In this document: piece by piece, positions 1 to 8,549 of the stretch | Position numbering within the stretch: the stretch's first letter is position 1 | How the letters are laid out: each line of letters starts with the position of its first letter | Notes under the pieces: model-generated | The model's input: only the letters and a program-made list of their open reading frames with translations | Told to the model about the DNA's origin: nothing | The model's database searches: none | Program-made: the position numbers and the translations under genes | NCBI RefSeq assembly: GCF_018100795.1 | Contig: NZ_JAGJDY010000016.1 | Coordinates: 31,573 to 95,572, forward strand | DNA from: Alteromonas sp. MMG017 | GTDB lineage: Bacteria; Pseudomonadota; Gammaproteobacteria; Enterobacterales; Alteromonadaceae | DNA: 64,000 nucleotides | Direction: 5' to 3'

Positions 1-1
1 A

Positions 2-526
2 GGAGTACTCTTGGTATTGTGTGCTTTTGTTGTATTGATGACATTAGGTGTCCCCCGGCAAGCAGTTAGCTTTATCTGTGGTGTTGGCTTCGGCGCTTTT
101 GAGGGGGGCTTAATAGCGCTATTCCTTACCTGCGTCTCTGCAAGTACAGCCTATCTATTAGTTCGCCGTTTTCTGAGAAAGCGCATAGCCAAACTTATTA
201 AATCAGATGCTTACGCGAGCCGTTTTTCACAACTGCGTGAGAAACTCGTTCGAAACAGCTTTCGAACAGTACTCATGGTTCGATTGTTTCCAATAGGTTC
301 CAATGTTGCAACCAATGCTATAGCAGGCGCGTTTCGAGTACCTTTTACCTCCTTTATTACGGCCAGCGCATTAGGTTTTATCCCGCAAACCTTACTTTTT
401 TCAATGCTCGGAAGTGGCTCACGGTATATTAATGCTTTCGAGCAACCTGTCCATATAGCAGGTCTAGTGGTTAGCGTTATGCTAATACTTTCTATGATGC
501 GCTTTACTCGTAAGGATAATGCGTAG
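2..526 (+). CDS. VTT-domain (TVP38/TMEM64, DedA-like) inner-membrane protein, 5' end outside window
   Basis: The frame is open from base 2, so the gene starts before the window; a TTG at base 11 is only an internal alternative start. The visible 170 residues hold several hydrophobic segments and the VTT-domain signature: a glycine-rich hydrophobic stretch (GVGFGAFEGG), a basic linker with RRFLRKR, then the RLFPIGSN and NAIAGAFRVPF region and a last membrane segment. VTT/DedA proteins are membrane proteins, several linked to polyprenyl-phosphate or phospholipid flipping and to cationic-peptide resistance. The stop codon overlaps the GTG start of the downstream GT39 gene by one base, so the two are probably translationally coupled. 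The exact substrate cannot be read. Confidence 0.8.
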   Translation, partial: GVLLVLCAFVVLMTLGVPRQAVSFICGVGFGAFEGGLIALFLTCVSASTAYLLVRRFLRKRIAKLIKSDAYASRFSQLREKLVRNSFRTVLMVRLFPIGSNVATNAIAGAFRVPFTSFITASALGFIPQTLLFSMLGSGSRYINAFEQPVHIAGLVVSVMLILSMMRFTRKDNA

Positions 527-2217
527 TGACAAACATATTTCGTCACGAGCGTACCGCTTTCGTACTTTTCGTTGTTGCGGCTATCATTATTTTCAGTGGT
601 ATGGGCCTTCGCGATGCTTGGCCGCCCGACGAACCTCGTTTTGCTTTAGTTGCCAAGGAGATGGTAACAAGCGGTCAATGGCTTATTCCAATGCGTGGGG
701 GCGAAATTTATCCTGATAAGCCTCCTTTTTTTATGTGGAGTATCGCACTTTTCTACCTTTTGACTGGTAGTTTAAGCGTTGCCATGCTTCTACCGAATGC
801 CATCGCAAGTCTTGTAACGCTGACAGTCACTTATCGATTATCACGAGCTCTTGCTGATGAGAATGCAGCGATACTGAGCATGGTACTACTATTAATAAGC
901 CCACAATTTCTAATTCAAGCTAAGTTTGCTCAAATAGATGCGTTGGTTGCTTGTTTTGTTTGGGTTGGCGTTTATGGCTTTGTTCGCCATTTTTGTGTAG
1001 CAGAAAGTTGGCGTTGCTATTTTATCGCTTGGGTTGCAATGGGTTTGGGAGTTATTACTAAAGGTGTGGGTTTCTTACCGCTTTTTCTCCTAGTCCCTCT
1101 TTCTTTTTTTGCCATTAAAAAGCAACTCCCCACCACAAGATGGAGAAAACGCGCATTACTCGGGCCGTTGATAATGCTGAGTGTAGTTTTGGCTTGGTTA
1201 GGACCTGTACTTTATCTAGGCGCATATAAGCAAGATCCAATAATTCAACAGTACTTATCTAATATTCTGTTGAAGCAAACTGCTCAGCGATACGCAAATG
1301 CTTGGCACCATATTGAGCCATGGTATTACTACGCCATCGAGGTTATTCCACTGTTTTGGTTTCCCCCTCTTATGGTGATGGTAGTCAAGAGAAAGCAAAT
1401 TAAACGGGTTTTGATGAAGAGCCCAGCCTACTTTTCGCTAGCGATATGGGTGGTGTTAGTGGTAGCGTTTTTCAGTTTTAGCCCAGGGAAACGAGGTGTT
1501 TATATACTTCCTGCACTGCCTGCTGTTGCTATGATTGCAGGGCTTCTACTGTCTCGTGACGGTGTTTCAAAAACTATTAGTATTTTGGCGCGTTCAGTGA
1601 CGCTTCTGATTTCGCTAGGGGCAATCGCAGCTGCCGCTGTACTTATATTTAACGAGCAAACAGTAAACGCATTAATGTTACGCTTTCACTGCACATTAAG
1701 CATGATAACCACATTAGGTGCTATTTTCTTCTTAGTCGGAATAATGGGTGTGAGCACGCAGTTTATAAATTTCACTAAACATCTTATTTTGTGGTTAGTG
1801 ATAACAACTGTTGTTCCGTCGACAATTGGCGTATGGGTGCTCAATGATTTGCGCACGCCAACGCAGTTGCTAATGCGTGTTCAAACCCAAAGTAATATTA
1901 TTTCACCCGACATCGATATTTTGGATGTAGGTATTGTCAGTTTTAAAGAACAATACCTACTTTTTGCTCCGTTTTCCGTCACTCACTTTGGTTATCATAC
2001 TGAAAAAGATAGAGAGAATGGCACTGCATGGGCATGGCTCAAAGCCCAGCCCATTCGCTATTTGTTAGCGCCTAAAAACTACCTATTTCAGTGTGTCAAT
2101 TTAGAGAAGGCAGTATCGTTGGGCTTTGCACATCGAGAAGAGTGGTTACTTATACCTTCAACAGCCGCTGATGTGGAATGTAAACTGCTTTCAGATGGCT
2201 CTATTTACCGTTCATAA
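526..2217 (+). CDS. ArnT-like glycosyltransferase family 39 protein
   Basis: A 563-residue polytopic membrane protein with GTG start overlapping the previous stop. The N-terminal segment is followed by RDAWPPDEPRFA (residues 29-40), the acidic periplasmic-loop motif of GT39/PMT/ArnT enzymes, then about ten more hydrophobic segments and a soluble C-terminal domain. Family members move a sugar from a polyprenyl-phosphate carrier to lipid A or protein on the periplasmic face. It is similar in size to ArnT (about 550 residues), but I cannot tell aminoarabinose from another donor. Coupling to a VTT/DedA-like gene, also tied to polyprenyl-phosphate handling, suggests an envelope-modification operon. 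Confidence 0.82.
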   Translation: MTNIFRHERTAFVLFVVAAIIIFSGMGLRDAWPPDEPRFALVAKEMVTSGQWLIPMRGGEIYPDKPPFFMWSIALFYLLTGSLSVAMLLPNAIASLVTLTVTYRLSRALADENAAILSMVLLLISPQFLIQAKFAQIDALVACFVWVGVYGFVRHFCVAESWRCYFIAWVAMGLGVITKGVGFLPLFLLVPLSFFAIKKQLPTTRWRKRALLGPLIMLSVVLAWLGPVLYLGAYKQDPIIQQYLSNILLKQTAQRYANAWHHIEPWYYYAIEVIPLFWFPPLMVMVVKRKQIKRVLMKSPAYFSLAIWVVLVVAFFSFSPGKRGVYILPALPAVAMIAGLLLSRDGVSKTISILARSVTLLISLGAIAAAAVLIFNEQTVNALMLRFHCTLSMITTLGAIFFLVGIMGVSTQFINFTKHLILWLVITTVVPSTIGVWVLNDLRTPTQLLMRVQTQSNIISPDIDILDVGIVSFKEQYLLFAPFSVTHFGYHTEKDRENGTAWAWLKAQPIRYLLAPKNYLFQCVNLEKAVSLGFAHREEWLLIPSTAADVECKLLSDGSIYRS

Positions 2218-2349
2218 AATGGTGACAACATTAGACTATTTTTGTTCGATATGATGGTCGTAAACGTTAGTGTAGCGCGCTGCGTTACAACGCCACTGTA
2301 TTTTAGCGTGATAATTTTTTTATCTAGCCTTACTAAAAACAATGACTAA

Positions 2350-2390
2350 CTTAAGGTTCTCTTAAGCTAGCACGTCAATACTCATACTAT
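2350..2390 (+). promoter_or_regulatory. PmrA/QseB-type response-regulator box and promoter
   Basis: Two perfect CTTAAG hexamers (2350-2355 and 2361-2366) are separated by five bases, giving an 11-bp direct repeat. This is the architecture of the PmrA/BasR and QseB box. A -10 like hexamer TACTAT lies at 2385-2390, 18 bases after the second repeat, so the box sits in place of a -35 element as in activated promoters of this class. The next gene starts at 2413, giving a very short leader. The regulator's identity is inference. Confidence 0.6.
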
Positions 2391-2412
2391 CGAAGAGCAC
2401 AAGAGTGTATGT

Positions 2413-3165
2413 ATGAGCCTTAATTTATCGGAAGCACCTAATCTAAACAATGATGGGTTTACCTCCCAGCAGAGAAGATTGCACTCACCGCTTACTTTTG
2501 TTGCTGCAAATGTCACTCACTCAGCAAGACAGCCAATCGAAACCTTTATTACTAATGGCTTTGCTGCGCGCTATAACGCGCGAATCACTTCATTCATGCC
2601 TATGTTGTTTGCACTTGAAGTTAATGGAATTAAGGCTGCCGTCGGTGCGAGATGTGGTGCTACTGGAAGTATGAACCACGTACTCTTCATTGAGCAATAC
2701 CTCGTTATCACTATTGAAAGCGTACTGCTGCACCACGGAATTAGTGCGAAAAGACACGAAATTGTGGAAGTGGGTAACTTATTTAGTAGTTCATCGAGAT
2801 ACACGCTAACTCTTTTACTTTCACTGTGTTTTTTATTCTCTCAAGTCGGTAAAAAGCACCTTGTTTTTAGCGCAACCAAACAACTAAAAGAACTTCTACA
2901 AGGCGCCGGTATTTCGCTTACTGCCTTGGCTAACGCGGATGCTAAAAAGCTGGAGTCCAATCATGACGATTGGGGGACGTATTACGACACGGCACCGCAA
3001 GTAATGACTCTATCTCTTAGAAATGTGACTCATCATGTAATGCGCAGTGCACCGCTTCGTAAATATTATCTACAAGCGATTGGGCTCATCGCTGGTTCTG
3101 ATAACGAACAGCAGTTAAGCGATACCTTAGTTTGTAACCAAAAAGGAGCATCCCATGTTGCTTAA
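2413..3165 (+). CDS. Thermostable-hemolysin family protein (acyltransferase-like)
   Basis: The 250-residue protein matches the T_hemolysin family (Pfam PF12261) by eye: a central segment with EVNGIKAAVG, the HEIVEVGNL motif near residue 118, a helical stretch, HLVFSATKQLKELL, ANADAKKL and a WGTYYDTAPQVM-like end. It has no signal peptide or transmembrane helix, so a secreted pore-former is unlikely. The order of conserved elements resembles GNAT/LuxI-type acyltransferases, and I infer acyl transfer rather than hemolysis. It is the first gene of a five-gene same-strand cluster with an AMP-ligase, a metal oxidase and an SDR, and overlaps the ligase start by 11 bases. Confidence 0.75.
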   Translation: MSLNLSEAPNLNNDGFTSQQRRLHSPLTFVAANVTHSARQPIETFITNGFAARYNARITSFMPMLFALEVNGIKAAVGARCGATGSMNHVLFIEQYLVITIESVLLHHGISAKRHEIVEVGNLFSSSSRYTLTLLLSLCFLFSQVGKKHLVFSATKQLKELLQGAGISLTALANADAKKLESNHDDWGTYYDTAPQVMTLSLRNVTHHVMRSAPLRKYYLQAIGLIAGSDNEQQLSDTLVCNQKGASHVA

Positions 3166-4663
3166 TCACTATTTAAACGGTGACGACAACGCCATTGCAC
3201 TGAAGCATAAAGGTAAATCGTTAACGTACTCGGCACTTAAAGAAGCAGTCGCAAAACTTGCCAATTGGATTATAAACAACAATGTTAGTCGGATAGGCAT
3301 CGCTATGGACAATAGTTTTGCTTGGGTGGTAAGTGATCTTGCGTGCCAGCAAGCACAAGTTTGCTGTGTACCTATTCCACTTTTTTTCAGCGAAACACAG
3401 CAGCGACATGTTATCGAAGAAAGTCAGTGTGAATACCTACTCACAAGCGAAGCATTAACGTTATTTCCTTCTTCGAAGAGGGAGATTTTAAGTGATAGCT
3501 TAAACATTATTGGCTATGCCCTTGTTTCAAACTCTACGGCAGTTTTTATGCCGACGGGTACCAATAAAATCACCTTCACATCGGGGTCAACAGGCACGCC
3601 AAAAGGGGTATGCCTTTCTAGTGAATCCCAGTGGCGGGTTGCAAAGTCTATTGATAGCGCTTTTGATCAAGATGATGTCCACCATTTGTGCTTACTGCCT
3701 TTATCTACATTGCTCGAAAACATAGCGGGTATCTACGCACCACTATTTCATGGCGGTACTGTGCAGCTTGCGTCAGCGAGTGCCAGAGGGTTTGAGGGGA
3801 GTCGTCTTGTGAATCCACAGGCATTATTAGACCTCATAGACAGTGTCCAGCCAACCTCAATTATCTTAGTACCAGAATTACTTATGATGCTTCTACAAGC
3901 CTGCTTAAAAGGCTGGCTTCCACCGGTGTCGTTGACTTTTATCGCTGTGGGCGGTGCGCATGTTTCACCTATTATACTGGCTCAAGCAAGAGCGAAAGGT
4001 CTACCTGTCTATGAAGGATACGGCCTGTCTGAGGCTGTTTCTGTCTCTACGTTGAATACGCCACAGTGCAATGTGCTGGGGGCTGCAGGTAAAGCGCTAG
4101 GCCATAATACACTTAGTATCGACAGCGGCGAAATTGTCGTGACCGGCAACCACTTTTTAGGGTATTTGAATCAACCAGAAAGTTTTTATCCTACACAGGT
4201 GAGAACCGGAGACCTTGGCACAATTGCCGACGGGGTACTGACTCTAAGCGGGCGTAAGAAAAATATTATGGTTAACAGCGCAGGCAGAAACGTATCGCCT
4301 GAATGGATTGAGTCCTTACTAATGGGGAGTGGGGTATTGCGACAGGTACTTATATTCTGTGAGGCACGTCCTTATTGTATTGCCCTGCTAGTACCGACGT
4401 CCCCGGATATTTCAATTGATGAATTACACAAAGCCACAGCATCAATTAATCAGCATCTACCAGATTATGCACAAGTAGAGGACTTTGTGGTCGTTGCGCC
4501 CTTCACATTAGAAAATGGGTTACTTACTCAAACGGGTAAGATCAAACGAGACAGCGTGCTCGCTTATTACAGTAGCAATATAAGTGCGCTGTATGCGACA
4601 TCTAATTTTTCTCACACGCTTAAGAAAGTGCGATTCAACACATTACCCCTGGAGAGTAAATAA
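3155..4663 (+). CDS. AMP-binding (ANL superfamily) acyl-CoA/acyl-AMP ligase
   Basis: A 502-residue adenylate-forming enzyme. Visible motifs are the P-loop TSGSTGTPKG (residues 142-151), YEGYGLSEA near residue 288, the RTGDLG motif, and a C-terminal GKIKRD whose lysine (about residue 461) is the usual A10 adenylation lysine. It should activate a carboxylic acid as acyl-AMP and pass it to CoA or another acceptor. A good ribosome site (AAAAGGAG) lies 7 bases before the ATG, inside the preceding gene. No carrier protein gene is nearby. It probably supplies the activated acyl group for the cluster; chain length cannot be read. Confidence 0.88.
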   Translation: MLLNHYLNGDDNAIALKHKGKSLTYSALKEAVAKLANWIINNNVSRIGIAMDNSFAWVVSDLACQQAQVCCVPIPLFFSETQQRHVIEESQCEYLLTSEALTLFPSSKREILSDSLNIIGYALVSNSTAVFMPTGTNKITFTSGSTGTPKGVCLSSESQWRVAKSIDSAFDQDDVHHLCLLPLSTLLENIAGIYAPLFHGGTVQLASASARGFEGSRLVNPQALLDLIDSVQPTSIILVPELLMMLLQACLKGWLPPVSLTFIAVGGAHVSPIILAQARAKGLPVYEGYGLSEAVSVSTLNTPQCNVLGAAGKALGHNTLSIDSGEIVVTGNHFLGYLNQPESFYPTQVRTGDLGTIADGVLTLSGRKKNIMVNSAGRNVSPEWIESLLMGSGVLRQVLIFCEARPYCIALLVPTSPDISIDELHKATASINQHLPDYAQVEDFVVVAPFTLENGLLTQTGKIKRDSVLAYYSSNISALYATSNFSHTLKKVRFNTLPLESK

Positions 4664-5343
4664 TGTCTTTTTATCAACAACTGCAAGATAGTACCGAGCA
4701 AGCTAGAAGCAATTTTCTACAAGCGCCAATAATTCAGCGCTGTTTTAGTGGCGACTTTTCGGTTGATGATTATATCGCTTTCCTGCAGCAGGCCTATCAC
4801 CACGTGAAATTTACGGTGCCACTACTTATGTCAACCGGCGCTAAATTAGGTGACGACAAAGAGTGGCTTCGTGAAGCTATAGGTGAGTACATCGAAGAGG
4901 AAATGGGACACCAAGAGTGGATTCTAAACGATCTAGCTGCATGTGGAGTAGACAAAGAACAAGCACGTCATGGCCATCCCGCTCCGGCGACCGAGCTTAT
5001 GGTTGCCTATGCGTTTGACGCAATTGCACGTAAAAACCCACTTTATTTCTTTGGAATGGTATTCGTACTTGAAGGCACAAGCATTGCGTTGGCTGATGCT
5101 GCGGCTCAACAAATAAAGGATAAGCTATCGCTACCAATATCTGCTTTCAGATACCTGACCTCACACGGCAGCCTCGACCAAGAACATATCGTTTTCTTTG
5201 AGGGTTTGATGAACAAAATATCAGATCCCCAAGAGCAAGCCTTGATAATACGTAGCGCCAATATGTTTTATCGCTTATATGGTGATATTTTTCGCGAACT
5301 TACCCCTCATCATGGCTTACATCCCATTGCGCAAATTGCATGA
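4663..5343 (+). CDS. Heme-oxygenase-like metal oxidase (TenA/UndA/CADD-like, HDO superfamily)
   Basis: The 226-residue all-helical protein has spaced metal ligands: E80-x2-H83, E137 and H168-x3-D172-x2-H175. The spacing H83 to E137 and the HxxxDxxH end fit the CADD-type heme-oxygenase-like diiron oxidases, while ExxH is as in UndA. Relatives oxidise fatty acids, amino acids or tyrosine-derived substrates with O2. TenA thiaminases share the fold but lack this carboxylate/histidine set. Its start overlaps the ligase stop by one base, so the pair is tightly coupled and the substrate may be the acid or acyl product of that ligase. This is a likely iron-dependent oxidase of unknown substrate. Confidence 0.8.
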   Translation: MSFYQQLQDSTEQARSNFLQAPIIQRCFSGDFSVDDYIAFLQQAYHHVKFTVPLLMSTGAKLGDDKEWLREAIGEYIEEEMGHQEWILNDLAACGVDKEQARHGHPAPATELMVAYAFDAIARKNPLYFFGMVFVLEGTSIALADAAAQQIKDKLSLPISAFRYLTSHGSLDQEHIVFFEGLMNKISDPQEQALIIRSANMFYRLYGDIFRELTPHHGLHPIAQIA

Positions 5344-5389
5344 TTCGTTCAGCGCGGTTTTAGTTTAGGTTAATTCAAGGCAAATCATT

Positions 5390-6232
5390 ATGAATATTGA
5401 ATGGCACAATCAAGTGATACTGATCACAGGTGCAAGTGGTGGCATTGGGCAGGCCTTTGCCAAAGTGCTTGATGAAAAAGGCGCACACCTTATTTTGACT
5501 GGCAGAAATGAAGCAAAGTTGAAACAGCTAAAAAAGTCCCTCAAGCATCATCATACTTTTTTAGCTGCGGATATTTCGCTTCACGAAGGGCGAGAGAAAC
5601 TTATTCACGCATGTGAGCGACTACCGATAAGTATGTTGGTAAACAATGCAGGTACAACTCATGTCGGTGAATTTACAAGTGCGCCAGTGGAGTCAGTGGT
5701 AACAACGAATCTATTGTCTCCGATGTTACTTACCCAAAGGTTAATTCCATTTTTAGCGTTGCGAGCCAACGCACATGTGGTCAATGTAGGATCTGCATTT
5801 GGCAGTATTGGTTTTGCTGCTCACAGCACCTATTGCGCGACTAAGTTTGCACTTAAAGGCTGGACCGAATCACTGCATCGTGAATATCACGACAGTAATA
5901 TTCGGTTTCACTATTTAGCCCCCCGAGCCACATCTACAGCTATTAATGACGAAAGAGTAGTGGCGCTTAATCAAGCTATGGGCAATCAAATTGATACACC
6001 TGACATTGTTGCTCAAGCACTCATTAAATTGCTAGAACAAGATAAAGCGCGGCTTAGCATTGGCTTTGCTGAGCGATGCTTTGCCAAATTAAATGCCATT
6101 TTTCCAAACGTAGTAGATAAGGCTTTGGCAAAACAGCTGTCCACTATTAAACGTCACACTTTCAGCAAAAGTGAATCGAACCAGCACATAGATAGTGTCC
6201 AACACAATGACTTATCCCACAAGTTGGTTTAA
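5390..6232 (+). CDS. Short-chain dehydrogenase/reductase (classical SDR)
   Basis: A 280-residue classical SDR with the nucleotide-binding motif TGASGGIG (residues 13-20), NNAG (85-88), and the catalytic triad S135, Y148 and K152 (YCATK). It should reduce a ketone or oxidise an alcohol with NAD(P). The C-terminal extension of about 40 residues is polar and histidine-containing. It follows the oxidase gene by 46 bases with a weak ribosome site, in the same direction, and is likely co-transcribed. The exact substrate is unknown; a beta-keto or acyl-ketone formed by the acyltransferase-like protein is one possibility. Confidence 0.85.
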   Translation: MNIEWHNQVILITGASGGIGQAFAKVLDEKGAHLILTGRNEAKLKQLKKSLKHHHTFLAADISLHEGREKLIHACERLPISMLVNNAGTTHVGEFTSAPVESVVTTNLLSPMLLTQRLIPFLALRANAHVVNVGSAFGSIGFAAHSTYCATKFALKGWTESLHREYHDSNIRFHYLAPRATSTAINDERVVALNQAMGNQIDTPDIVAQALIKLLEQDKARLSIGFAERCFAKLNAIFPNVVDKALAKQLSTIKRHTFSKSESNQHIDSVQHNDLSHKLV

Positions 6233-6245
6233 TACCGGAGTGATC

Positions 6246-6953
6246 ATGATGAAAAATATAGCCCCCGTAACCCAAGTCGCCTTACTTATATTATCTTTAG
6301 GCGTTATGAGTGACACACTTGCACAAGATGATGTAAATCAATCCTCAAACGATGCATTAAAATCGTCATTCCAGCAGGCGGTTCAATCTCCGCTTTCCGA
6401 GCTTCAACATGAATGGGCGCATATCAATTATGCGTTGGCGGACAAGCAAAAAGAAAACGCCTTTTCTCCGCTTATTGAAAAAGCGAAGCTTTTTATTCAG
6501 CAAGATCCTAGCAACCCTGAATTGATCATTTGGCTGGGAATTATTCAATCAAGCGCAGCAGGGGCTAAAGGTGGATTAGATGCGCTTAGCTACGCTAAAG
6601 CCGCGCGTAAGAATTTTGAGCATGCAATGCGACTAGATGAAAAAGCCTTGGCAGGGTCGGCCATGACCAGTTTAGGAGTGCTTTATCACAAGTTACCGAG
6701 TTGGCCTATTAGTTTTGGGAATGATAAAAAAGCGAAAAAGCTGTTGGAGCACGCTTTGGAAATAAACCCTGATGGTATTGACCCAAACTATTTCTACGCC
6801 GAATTTTTGTATGATAACGGAGAGTACGATAAAGCTCGAGCGTATGTAAAAAAAGCGAGTCAAGCCCCTGCTAGAACAGATCGTCCACTTGCCGATTTAG
6901 GTAGAAGACAAGAAATTTCTCGACTTGAAGATAAATTGCTACAAAAGAGTTAA
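6246..6953 (+). CDS. Periplasmic TPR-repeat protein, last gene of the T_hemolysin cluster
   Basis: The start is taken at the ATG at 6246, preceded by CCGGAG, giving 235 residues; an upstream in-frame start at 6195 would put coding sequence before the signal peptide and overlap the SDR. Residues 1-25 are a signal peptide (hydrophobic VALLILSLGVM, cleavage after TLA). The mature protein is helical, with TPR-like repeats around AKAARKNFEHAMRLDEKAL and KKLLEHALEINPD. It probably acts as a periplasmic scaffold or partner. It ends at a strong shared terminator, which closes the cluster. Confidence 0.75.
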   Translation: MMKNIAPVTQVALLILSLGVMSDTLAQDDVNQSSNDALKSSFQQAVQSPLSELQHEWAHINYALADKQKENAFSPLIEKAKLFIQQDPSNPELIIWLGIIQSSAAGAKGGLDALSYAKAARKNFEHAMRLDEKALAGSAMTSLGVLYHKLPSWPISFGNDKKAKKLLEHALEINPDGIDPNYFYAEFLYDNGEYDKARAYVKKASQAPARTDRPLADLGRRQEISRLEDKLLQKS

Positions 6954-7034
6954 CGTTTCCATTGGCCAAACAACACGGCGAGGGGAAATAACTATTGGTA
7001 CTGTGCTTAGTAGAAAGCGCGGTTGATTAAAATA

Positions 7035-7068
7035 AAAAGAGCAAATTACGAGAGTAATTTGCTCTTTT
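7035..7068. terminator. Bidirectional rho-independent terminator
   Basis: A perfect 15-bp inverted repeat (AAAAGAGCAAATTAC paired across a GAGA loop) is flanked by A-rich and T-rich runs on either side. It can end both the plus-strand T_hemolysin cluster and the minus-strand his operon that converges here. Confidence 0.9.
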
Positions 7069-7125
7069 CTTTAGTGCGTTATATTACAGTACGTCGAACT
7101 AAATGAAGGCGGATAGCCTTAACAC

Positions 7126-7743
7126 TTATTTTTGACGTTCACGTAATACCGATAAGGCATCATCAAGAGACATATCGCTCGCTTGTAGTAATACTGTTAA
7201 GTGATACAGCAAATCAGCAGCTTCGTTTTTAAGCTCTTCTTTGTCGTGTACCGTAGCAGCAAGTGCGGTTTCCACCCCTTCTTCACCCACTTTTTGTGCA
7301 ATACGCTTAATGCCTTTATTGTACAAACTGGCGGTGTAGCTGCTTTTCGGATCTGCGCCTTTTCGGGCAGCTAATAAGCGCTCTAAATCAGCTAGAAAAG
7401 TAAAGCTAGGGGTATTACCTTCAAACCAGCAGCTTTCAACGCCTGTGTGGCACGTTGGGCCATTAGGGGTGGCTAGTACTAATAGCGAGTCGAAATCGCA
7501 ATCAGCGGCTACGCTCACCAAATCTAACGTATTGCCTGATGTTTCACCTTTTTGCCACAAACGTAGCTTAGAGCGACTGAAAAAGGTGACTTTACCACTT
7601 TCTAATGTAGTAGCTAGGGCGTCTTGGTTCATGTAACCCTGCATCAGTACTTTGCCTGAAAGGGCATCCTGTACAATGGCGGGAAGCAAGTTGTCCATTT
7701 TTTCCCATGCTAGGGTATTACTATTTTCGGTAGTGACAATCAT
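7126..7743 (-). CDS. hisI: Bifunctional phosphoribosyl-AMP cyclohydrolase / phosphoribosyl-ATP pyrophosphatase
   Basis: A 205-residue fusion. The N-terminal half is PRA-CH, with GYMNQDAL, the metal-binding DCDFDS region and CHTGVESCWF. The C-terminal half is PRA-PH, with KGIKRIAQKVGEEGVE and the acidic pyrophosphatase helix NEAADLLYHL. Together they perform steps 2 and 3 of histidine synthesis. Size matches the fused enterobacterial HisIE. It is the last gene of the his operon and overlaps hisF by four bases. Confidence 0.97.
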   Translation of the reverse strand: MIVTTENSNTLAWEKMDNLLPAIVQDALSGKVLMQGYMNQDALATTLESGKVTFFSRSKLRLWQKGETSGNTLDLVSVAADCDFDSLLVLATPNGPTCHTGVESCWFEGNTPSFTFLADLERLLAARKGADPKSSYTASLYNKGIKRIAQKVGEEGVETALAATVHDKEELKNEAADLLYHLTVLLQASDMSLDDALSVLRERQK

Positions 7744-8549
7744 GGCTTTATTCCTTGTGCGTTTGGTAGGGCGTGACGCTTACGCATAGGTACGCCATTA
7801 GCGGTTAAGTTGGCTTTTAGGTCATCAATGTTAATAATGCCTTTATGGAATACAGAAGCGGCTAATGCGCCATCAACATCGGCTTGTTGAAATACGTCGT
7901 TGAAATGTGAAATTTCACCCGCTCCGCCAGAAGCAATAAGCGGCACTTCGCACACTTCACGCACCGCGCTTAGTTGAGCGATATCGTAGCCTTTACGCAC
8001 ACCGTCTTGGTTCATGCAATTAAGCACGATTTCACCAGCGCCACGTGACTGCACTTCTTTAATCCAGTCTAGGGTTTGCCATTGGCTTTTTTGGGTACGG
8101 TTCTCATCGCCAGTAAACTTATATACTTCGTATTGGCCGGTGGCCTCGTTGTAAAAGCTGTCTACCCCAATGACAACACATTGCTGGCCGTAAACGTCGT
8201 GCATGGCATTTATTAATGCTGGGTTATTGAGGGCAGGGGAGTTAATTGAAATTTTATCTGCGCCCATCTCTAATATACGCCCAGCATCTTCAATACTTTT
8301 AATGCCGCCAGCTACACAAAATGGAATATCGATAACTTGAGCTATGCGACTTACCCAGCTTTTATCTACCACGCGCTCATCTGAGCTTGCAGTAATATCG
8401 TAAAATACCAGTTCGTCAGCGCCCGCTTTTGCGTATTGCTCTGCTAAGGGGACAATGTCGCCAATAATCTCGTGGTTTCTAAATTGAACGCCTTTAACCA
8501 CTTTGCCATCGCGAACATCCAAACAAGGAATTATGCGTTTTGCCAACAT
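7740..8549 (-). CDS. hisF: Imidazole glycerol phosphate synthase, cyclase subunit
   Basis: A 269-residue TIM barrel beginning MLAKRIIPCLDVRDGKVVKG, with catalytic aspartates in CLDVRDG and in the GVDSFYN strand region, and phosphate-binding CVAGGIKS and IASGGAG loops. It uses ammonia delivered by HisH to form imidazole glycerol phosphate and AICAR. The ORF overlaps hisA by 19 bases and hisI by 4, consistent with tight coupling in one transcript. Confidence 0.97.
   Translation of the reverse strand: MLAKRIIPCLDVRDGKVVKGVQFRNHEIIGDIVPLAEQYAKAGADELVFYDITASSDERVVDKSWVSRIAQVIDIPFCVAGGIKSIEDAGRILEMGADKISINSPALNNPALINAMHDVYGQQCVVIGVDSFYNEATGQYEVYKFTGDENRTQKSQWQTLDWIKEVQSRGAGEIVLNCMNQDGVRKGYDIAQLSAVREVCEVPLIASGGAGEISHFNDVFQQADVDGALAASVFHKGIINIDDLKANLTANGVPMRKRHALPNAQGIKP

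Noticed and set aside
2413..3165. True secreted hemolysin
   Set aside because: No signal peptide, membrane segment or pore-forming pattern; the name comes only from family history.
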